Origin: Erwinia_E haradaeae_A
GTDB lineage: Bacteria; Pseudomonadota; Gammaproteobacteria; Enterobacterales; Enterobacteriaceae
Length of the DNA stretch: 64,000 nucleotides
Assembly (NCBI RefSeq): GCF_900698965.1
Contig: NZ_LR217725.1
Coordinates: forward strand, 558,001-622,000
Direction of reading: 5' to 3'
Of this stretch, positions 58,298-64,000 are shown piece after piece (the stretch's first letter is position 1; each line of letters opens with the position of its first letter). The translations under genes and the position numbers were made by a program. The notes beneath the pieces were generated by a model. The model was not told where the DNA came from. It did no database searches and was given only the letters and a program-made list of their open reading frames with translations.

Positions 58298-58819
58298 CTA
58301 TTGGTTATCGCTAAGTAACGTATCTCTGTTTACAGAGAACAGCGCTAATCTTTCTAAAGTATTTTTTAATTTTTCTGGACAGTCTTTTGCAATATGAAGC
58401 AAGATGTTTGCGCTTTTCTCGCCAAGTTGCCTAAATGGAGTTTTTAGTGTTTTTAGTGTGCATGCAGAGGGGTTATTGTCTTGTACAATCTTTTCTGCTC
58501 GCATTGTAATCGTGGGGTCGATCTTGATATGAATAGATATTAATGATGGTAATATTTGTTCTCTTATTATGTTAAGTAAATGAGTTTGCTCATAATGTAG
58601 ATACATTAAATAATTAGCATTTGCTGCATGCAGTATTAAAATACCTTGATGTATGTTAGCTACATTATACCAAGGATACAGTGATTCAGGTATAACTTGT
58701 CGAATTAAAAGACGGATTCCGTTCAAGATTGTAGTTCGCTGATAAATACATTGTAATGTGCTTTGTTTTTGAGCTTTTTCTAAAAAACTTTGAATTAACT
58801 GTGGTTGATGATCGCGCAT
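58298..58819 (-). CDS. dciA: DUF721 protein, probable replicative helicase loader DciA
   Basis: The product is 173 residues on the opposite strand between lpxC and secA. I recognise it as a DUF721 (DciA) protein from its place and from the DUF721-like core around LIRQVIPESLYPWYNVANIHQGILILHAANANYLMYLHYEQTHLL: short basic helices, then a KH-like half with hydrophobic strands. A DUF721 gene occupies the same lpxC-secA interval in other gammaproteobacteria. DciA delivers the DnaB helicase to DNA in bacteria that lack the phage-derived DnaC of E. coli. E. coli itself has secM at this point. The assignment rests on synteny and general pattern, so it is less firm than for the enzymes. If true it predicts that dnaC is absent. 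Confidence 0.72.
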   Translation of the reverse strand: MRDHQPQLIQSFLEKAQKQSTLQCIYQRTTILNGIRLLIRQVIPESLYPWYNVANIHQGILILHAANANYLMYLHYEQTHLLNIIREQILPSLISIHIKIDPTITMRAEKIVQDNNPSACTLKTLKTPFRQLGEKSANILLHIAKDCPEKLKNTLERLALFSVNRDTLLSDNQ

Positions 58820-59244
58820 TTATCGGCCCCAAAAATAATAAATTTTAAATATTCCTAGAGATTTATGTTGTAAAGCTCTTAAATGTCAAGTCATTAACTG
58901 ACATAAATTTTATTATACAAAATGTATCTTATTTAAATATATAAGTAATTTTATAAAATGTTTGATGTATAGGTGTATAATAACCTATATTTTATATATT
59001 TTATATATTTTACGGTTTTTAAAAATCTTGAATTCTCTAAAATGTCATAAAAGATTAGAGCTCAGTATGCTTGATAAACTGATAATATATATGAATATAT
59101 ATTAATTCACCTATAATTAACTCAAAGTACTGGTATTTTCTTTTTACCGATCCTAAACTATATCTCCTTAATACGTATATCGATATATTACAAGCATATT
59201 TGGTACGTATTGTCTTTAGAAGACACCTTGAGAACTTATTCATT
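58820..59244. other. Leader region between divergent dciA and secA, no secM
   Basis: A 425-base stretch, too short for an E. coli-sized secM (about 510 bases). I see no ORF carrying the FxxxxWIxxxxGIRAGP arrest motif. The sequence has an ATATTTTAT-type 9-base repeat near 58985-59010. Promoters for both genes must lie here but are not identifiable by eye. Confidence 0.55.
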
Positions 59245-61959
59245 ATGTTTAGCAAACTCTTAACAAAATTTTTTGGTAGTAGAAATGATCGCGCATTACG
59301 GCGCATGTATAAGATTGTGGATCGTATTAATCAAATAGAGCCAGATTTTATTAAGCTAAATGATAGGCAGCTAAGACAAAAAACAACTGAATTTCGTGCC
59401 AGGATTAAAGGTGGTGAAAGATTAGAGAATTTACTACCGGAGTCTTTCGCTACTGTGCGTGAAGCAAGTAAACGCGTTTGTGGTCTTCGGCATTTTGATG
59501 TTCAATTGCTTGGTGGCATAGTACTCAATAATCGCTGTATTGCTGAGATGAGAACCGGTGAAGGAAAGACATTGACAGCAACGCTACCTGCTTACTTAAA
59601 CGCTCTATCCGGATATGGAGTGCATATAGTCACAGTAAATGACTACTTGGCGAAGCGGGATGCAGAAAACAATAGGCCAACATTTGAATTTCTTGGTCTT
59701 AGTGTAGGGATTAACCTACCGGGTATGCCTCATTCATCTAAATATGCAGCTTATGCAGCCGATATTACCTATGGAACTAATCATGAGTATGGGTTTGATT
59801 ATTTACGTGACAATATGGTTTTCAGCGTAGAGGATCGAGTTCAACGAAAGTTGCATTATGCTCTTGTTGATGAAGTGGATTCAATTCTTATTGACGAGGC
59901 GCGAACCCCGCTGATTATTTCTGGACCCACTGAAGATAACTCTGACCTATATATCAAGATTAATGAAATTATCCCATATCTTGTTCGCCAGGAAAAAGAA
60001 GATTCTGAAAAATTCCAGGGGTCAGGTCATTTCTCAGTAGATGAGAAAGCTCGTCAGGTGCATCTGACCGAGCGTGGACTGGTAATTGTAGAGCAATTAC
60101 TTGTTAAGAAAGGAATACTAACTGATGGAAGCTCGCTTTATTCACAAAGCAATATAATTATCATGCATCATGTTATTGCTGCTCTACGCGCCCATGCTTT
60201 ATTTATTTGCAATGTCGACTATATTGTAAAAAATGGTGATGTGCTTATCGTAGATGAACATACCGGCCGCACTATGCAAGGACGTCGATGGTCAGATGGT
60301 TTACACCAGGCTATTGAGGCTAAAGAAGGCGTAGTTATTCATAATGAAAATCAAACATTAGCATCGATTACTTTCCAAAACTATTTTCGACTATATGAAA
60401 AATTAGCTGGAATGACTGGAACAGCTGATACTGAGGCTTTTGAGTTTCATGCTATTTATAATTTAGACACTATTGTTATACCAACTAATCGCCCGATGAT
60501 CCGCCAAGATTTCCCTGATCTTGTTTACATGACTGAGAGAGAAAAAATTAAAGCGATTATTGACGATATTCATAAGCGAAAAGCTCATGGTCAGCCGGTC
60601 CTGGTAGGAACTATTTCTATTGAAAAATCCGAGATGGTCTCTCATGCATTAACTAGTGCTGGGATCCAACACACTGTACTAAATGCAAAATTTCACGCTC
60701 ATGAAGCTGCAATCATATCACAAGCAGGCCAAATAGGGTCTGTAACCATTGCCACTAATATGGCTGGTCGCGGAACAGATATTTCACTTGGCGGAAAATG
60801 GCATACTGAACTTACTGCTCCTTTAGAGACAAATGATGAGCAGATTCAAAAAAGTAAAACAGAATGGAAAAAGCGCCATAATCTAGTGTTGGCATCAGGT
60901 GGTTTGCACATTATTGGAACAGAACGTCATGAATCCCGTAGAATCGATAATCAGCTCAGAGGTCGTTCAGGTCGTCAAGGCGACCCTGGGTCCTCTCGCT
61001 TCTATCTATCCATGGAAGATACACTGATGCGAATTTTTACTTCAGATCGTATGATTCGTGTGATGCGCAAGCTAGGGATGAAATCAGGTGAGGCAATTCA
61101 GCATCCATGGGTCACGCAAGCTATTGCTAATGCACAGCGTAAAGTAGAGAGTCGTCATTTTGAGATACGCAAACAGCTGCTAGAGTATGATGATGTGGCT
61201 AATGACCAAAGGCATGCCATCTACTCTCAACGTAATAAATTACTAGACTCATATGACATCTCAGATATTATCTCTAATATGCAGGAAGATGTTTATGCAA
61301 CGATTATCGATCGTTATATTCCACGACAGTCCATGGAGGAAATCTGGGATATTTCTGGTCTACAGACACATCTTACAAAAAATTTTGAGCTCAACATTCC
61401 TATCTCTGAGTGGTTAGTTGAAATACCAGATATGGAGGATGAGGCGCTGCGTAAGCGTATAATAGATGCAGCAAAATCTCAATATCAGCAAAAAAGAGAT
61501 CTAGTGAATTCTGAGATCATCTGTAACTTAGAAAAAAATGTAATATTACACAGTATAGATGCATTATGGACAGAGCATCTTTCTGCGATGGATTGCCTAC
61601 GACAAGGAATTCATCTACGTGGTTACGCCCAAAAAGATCCTAAACAAGAATATAAAAGAGAATCTTTTATGATGTTTGCTCAAATGCTAGAATTACTTAA
61701 ATATGAAGCTATTAAAACTCTTAATAAAGTTGATAAACTATGTATTCTACAAGAATATGGTAAGAAAGACACTCGATTACATATAAAAAAGACATTAAAG
61801 GTTGTACCAGAGCAACAGTGTGTTCATGAAGTAAACGTCGAAACTGAAGTAGAAAAGTCTCTCTCTACAAAGCATCCTGGATACATTATTGGCCGTAATG
61901 ACTCTTGTCCATGCGGTTCAGAAAAAAAATATAAAAAGTGCTGTGGCTATATAGTATAA
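59245..61959 (+). CDS. secA: Preprotein translocase ATPase SecA
   Basis: SecA is the motor that drives unfolded proteins through the SecYEG channel. With the ATG at 59245 the product is 904 residues (901 in E. coli), beginning MFSKLLTKFFGSRNDR; an in-frame start at 59200 would add 15 non-family residues. Walker A is EMRTGEGKT, Walker B is VDEVDSILIDEARTPL. NBD2 has ATNMAGRGTDI and QLRGRSGRQGD. The helical scaffold and the preprotein cross-linking domain are complete. The C-terminal zinc motif CPCGSEKKYKKCC is kept, which suggests SecB or ribosome binding is still used. The long linker before it is altered in sequence. The SecM-based control of E. coli is missing. Confidence 0.98.
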   Translation: MFSKLLTKFFGSRNDRALRRMYKIVDRINQIEPDFIKLNDRQLRQKTTEFRARIKGGERLENLLPESFATVREASKRVCGLRHFDVQLLGGIVLNNRCIAEMRTGEGKTLTATLPAYLNALSGYGVHIVTVNDYLAKRDAENNRPTFEFLGLSVGINLPGMPHSSKYAAYAADITYGTNHEYGFDYLRDNMVFSVEDRVQRKLHYALVDEVDSILIDEARTPLIISGPTEDNSDLYIKINEIIPYLVRQEKEDSEKFQGSGHFSVDEKARQVHLTERGLVIVEQLLVKKGILTDGSSLYSQSNIIIMHHVIAALRAHALFICNVDYIVKNGDVLIVDEHTGRTMQGRRWSDGLHQAIEAKEGVVIHNENQTLASITFQNYFRLYEKLAGMTGTADTEAFEFHAIYNLDTIVIPTNRPMIRQDFPDLVYMTEREKIKAIIDDIHKRKAHGQPVLVGTISIEKSEMVSHALTSAGIQHTVLNAKFHAHEAAIISQAGQIGSVTIATNMAGRGTDISLGGKWHTELTAPLETNDEQIQKSKTEWKKRHNLVLASGGLHIIGTERHESRRIDNQLRGRSGRQGDPGSSRFYLSMEDTLMRIFTSDRMIRVMRKLGMKSGEAIQHPWVTQAIANAQRKVESRHFEIRKQLLEYDDVANDQRHAIYSQRNKLLDSYDISDIISNMQEDVYATIIDRYIPRQSMEEIWDISGLQTHLTKNFELNIPISEWLVEIPDMEDEALRKRIIDAAKSQYQQKRDLVNSEIICNLEKNVILHSIDALWTEHLSAMDCLRQGIHLRGYAQKDPKQEYKRESFMMFAQMLELLKYEAIKTLNKVDKLCILQEYGKKDTRLHIKKTLKVVPEQQCVHEVNVETEVEKSLSTKHPGYIIGRNDSCPCGSEKKYKKCCGYIV

Positions 61960-62976
61960 ATCGTTTTTAGTTAATTTAGTTAAATATGCAACATATGGTT
62001 ATTTCATAAAGATGTTTTCTATTTATTCACCTATTAATGTGTTGACGGCTGACTGGGTAACGAATCTATATCTAGTTAACTTTTAGTTTATCTTAGAGCG
62101 CTATCATAACTGCTTAATGAGTCTGTATTGCATATTTCAATACATTTAGTAGGATTTAGTATGGCAAAACAGTAGTTTTTAGCGATTGAAGGTAATTTAC
62201 CCAACCTTTTAAACCAATGATTGTCCATTACAACTATCGCAAAAACAATCTATCGTATGATCTAATTGTATACCATATAATCTAATAATTAATCTTTAAC
62301 AAAATATTTCATTTTAAAGATCACATGCGCATCTGAGATATAATTTTCTTATGTTGTGTGCTGATATTTATATAAAATTTATATTTGATTTGCTATTAAA
62401 AGTTTTACAGTTTACATGGTTTTTATAGGGGTAAAAGCTTTATATATCAGCGATAGCTGATTCTATCTAGAACGTGATTGTTCGTATCATATGTTTAATT
62501 TTGAGCGATTTGGAATAGTAAATATCTTAGATAAAAGATAACATATCAATAAATGAATCTTAAAATACATACACTTAAGTGTATAAATGTTCTTTTATGT
62601 TGTTTGATATAACAATATCAATAGCACAATCCATATCCAAGTACTAGTTAAGATTATTAATTAACTTATATGTTAACGCATATAACACCTATAAATACAT
62701 TTATTAAAAATAAACCCTTGATTTTTCGTCAAGCCGATACTATCGTGAGATTGTTCATATAAAATATTCAATTGATATATAGGTAATAGATATGTAGGTA
62801 ATAGAGACTATATGATATAGAGTATAACCATTCTTCTTCGAAGCATTTAAGATAAAATAGTCACAAGACATTGCAGTGGTCAGTATTAATGTAATTTATA
62901 CTGACTACTGCAATGTTATTCTTGAGATATTAATAAAATCTTCATCTTGATGATTAGTGTATAGTAACTCTTCTTA
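61960..62976. other. Non-coding region between convergent secA and epmB
   Basis: About 1.0 kb with no gene. In E. coli mutT follows secA; it is not seen. It includes a small hairpin at 62446-62461 (ATCAGC/GCTGAT) and, near its right end, the strongest inverted repeat in the window at 62868-62916. Confidence 0.55.
62868..62916 (-). terminator. Long hairpin (19-bp) just past epmB
   Basis: Arms 62868-62886 and 62898-62916 pair over 19 positions with a single G-T wobble and an 11-base loop. It is clearly more GC-rich than its surroundings and begins about 60 bases after the epmB stop on the minus strand. It could work as a terminator for either convergent gene, or as a protective 3' stem. The U-tract on the epmB side is poor (CTTGTGACTATTTT). 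Confidence 0.5.
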
Positions 62977-64000
62977 TTAAACATTTATTTGTATTTTTTC
63001 TTGATGCATATTTAAATCTATCGGTGTTTTGCTTAATTCTCCAGGAATTTCTCGGACTAATTTTGGAACCATATAGCCTGAAACTTTCGTGATGAAATCG
63101 CGAAAGATTATACGCGCACGATCATCGCTAACATAAAAATGCGCTGATCCATGCACCTTATCTAGAAGATGTAAATAATAAGGGAGAATGCCAGCATCAA
63201 ATAACGCATTGCTTAACGCTGCAAGTGTAACTGCATTATCGTTAATATCATGCAACAAAACGCTTTGATTGAGAAAAGTAACACCCGAACGTGTTAACAG
63301 CCAAATACCATGACAAAGCTCATCGTTAATCTCCTGACTGTGATTGATATGAGTAACTATTAATACTTTTAATCGTGACCGCTTTATACGCTCGCACAAT
63401 GCTGTAGTAATGCGTTGTGGGATAACAACTAGAAGACGAGTATGTATTCGTATACGTTTCAAATGCGGAACCTGTTCAAGTTGTGTAAACAGCCAGCTTA
63501 GTTCAGCATCTGTTGCTATCAATGGATCACCTCCAGACAAAATGATCTCATCTAGATTATTTTGTCTGTGAATATACTGTAAGGCTTTTTGCCAGTTAAC
63601 TTTATTCCCCTTGTGATCTTTGTAAGGAAAATAACGCCGAAAGCAATAACGACAATGCACCGCGCAGCGACCTTTTACTAAAAACAATGCCCGATTATGA
63701 TATTTATGCAATATGCCAGAGCATACATTATAGCTGCTCTCGCTTAATGGATCGATATTGTAGCCTAATGCACTAATCAATTCGTTTTGTGAGGTAGCAA
63801 CCTGCAAAAATAAAGGATCCTGAGGATCTCCTTTCTGCATTCTCGCAACAAAAGAGCGAGGCACTCGTAGAGAAAAATGATCTCTTACAGTGTGTTGTGC
63901 TATGAGATCAGGATGCTGCGACAATCCTAATAATGCTAACAACTCATTAAAATCCGTAATGACGTTAGCAAGTTGCGATATCCAATCTTCTTTAATAGAA
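62977..64000 (-). CDS. epmB: EF-P lysine 2,3-aminomutase EpmB, N-terminus beyond the window
   Basis: EpmB converts (S)-alpha-lysine to (R)-beta-lysine, which EpmA attaches to elongation factor P so that it can rescue ribosomes stalled at polyproline. The frame stays open to the right edge: SIKEDWISQLANVITD matches the family N-terminal region, so the true start lies just outside and an ATG at 63942 is internal. About 341 codons are visible, nearly the full 342 of E. coli. The radical-SAM cysteines are in CAVHCRYCFRR, the SAM-binding glycines in LSGGDPL, and the PLP lysine lies in HLLDKVHGSAHF. The end is SKTPIDLNMHQEKIQINV, slightly longer than in E. coli. In E. coli efp is divergent from epmB and would be expected to the right. 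Confidence 0.95.
   Translation of the reverse strand, partial: SIKEDWISQLANVITDFNELLALLGLSQHPDLIAQHTVRDHFSLRVPRSFVARMQKGDPQDPLFLQVATSQNELISALGYNIDPLSESSYNVCSGILHKYHNRALFLVKGRCAVHCRYCFRRYFPYKDHKGNKVNWQKALQYIHRQNNLDEIILSGGDPLIATDAELSWLFTQLEQVPHLKRIRIHTRLLVVIPQRITTALCERIKRSRLKVLIVTHINHSQEINDELCHGIWLLTRSGVTFLNQSVLLHDINDNAVTLAALSNALFDAGILPYYLHLLDKVHGSAHFYVSDDRARIIFRDFITKVSGYMVPKLVREIPGELSKTPIDLNMHQEKIQINV

Noticed and set aside
1..64000. Mobile elements, prophage, CRISPR arrays, toxin-antitoxin or defence islands
   Set aside because: I looked for transposase or integrase motifs, regularly spaced repeats and clusters of small unknown genes. None was found; the direct repeats present are tandem and not spacer-separated.

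Overview
The window looks like a piece of a reduced gammaproteobacterial (Enterobacterales-like) chromosome, most plausibly an obligate or long-term insect endosymbiont. Every recognisable gene is closely related to an Escherichia coli counterpart and keeps nearly its length. Local gene pairs match the E. coli order: lonH-fabA, rluD/bamD, accD-folC, ybeY-lnt, fruBKA-nfo, mepM-znuA/znuCB, the dcw cluster and lpxC-secA. The genes are islands in long, very AT-rich, non-coding DNA. By adding up my gene calls, only about two thirds of the 64 kb is coding. I see no phage, insertion sequence, transposase, integrase, CRISPR array, rRNA or convincing tRNA. This inference of lifestyle is mine; the exact lineage cannot be fixed from sequence alone.

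Layout. 1-7.6 kb: partial lonH, fabA, rluD/bamD, queF. 8.7-17.1 kb: acnB, gmhA, accD-folC, adk. 19-29 kb: coaA, an RlmK-only methyltransferase, lnt, ybeY, hemG. These are all single genes separated by 0.8-1.9 kb of empty DNA. 29.9-34.7 kb: a complete fructose PTS operon, fruB-fruK-fruA, with nfo convergent to it. 35.5-39.5 kb: mepM-znuA divergent from znuC-znuB. 42-58.3 kb: the division and cell wall cluster ftsI-murE-murF-mraY-murD-ftsW-murG-murC-ddlB-ftsA-ftsZ-lpxC, tightly overlapping as in free-living relatives. It has no recognisable ftsL or ftsQ, a frameshift in murG and a destroyed start in ftsW. 58.3-64 kb: dciA, secA and a partial epmB.

How the genes work together. The set describes a cell that keeps a Gram-negative envelope: fatty acid synthesis (accD, fabA), lipid A (lpxC), heptose for the LPS core (gmhA), lipoprotein maturation (lnt), outer-membrane protein assembly (bamD), protein export (secA) and peptidoglycan precursor synthesis and cross-linking (mur genes, mraY, ddlB, ftsI, mepM). 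It imports fructose and phosphorylates it to fructose 1,6-bisphosphate, imports zinc, runs aconitase, makes CoA and polyglutamylated folate, and has one step each of haem and queuosine synthesis. Translation is supported by rluD, rlmK, ybeY and epmB.

The most unusual signals are not new genes. They are decay and structure: fresh lesions in otherwise conserved cell-wall genes (murG, ftsW); loss of half of a fused rRNA methyltransferase (rlmKL); a set of long perfect inverted repeats, mostly unrelated in sequence, scattered through the non-coding DNA; and many short tandem duplications, two of which extend the C-termini of proteins (nfo, rlmK). I found no convincing evidence for a previously undescribed multi-gene system.
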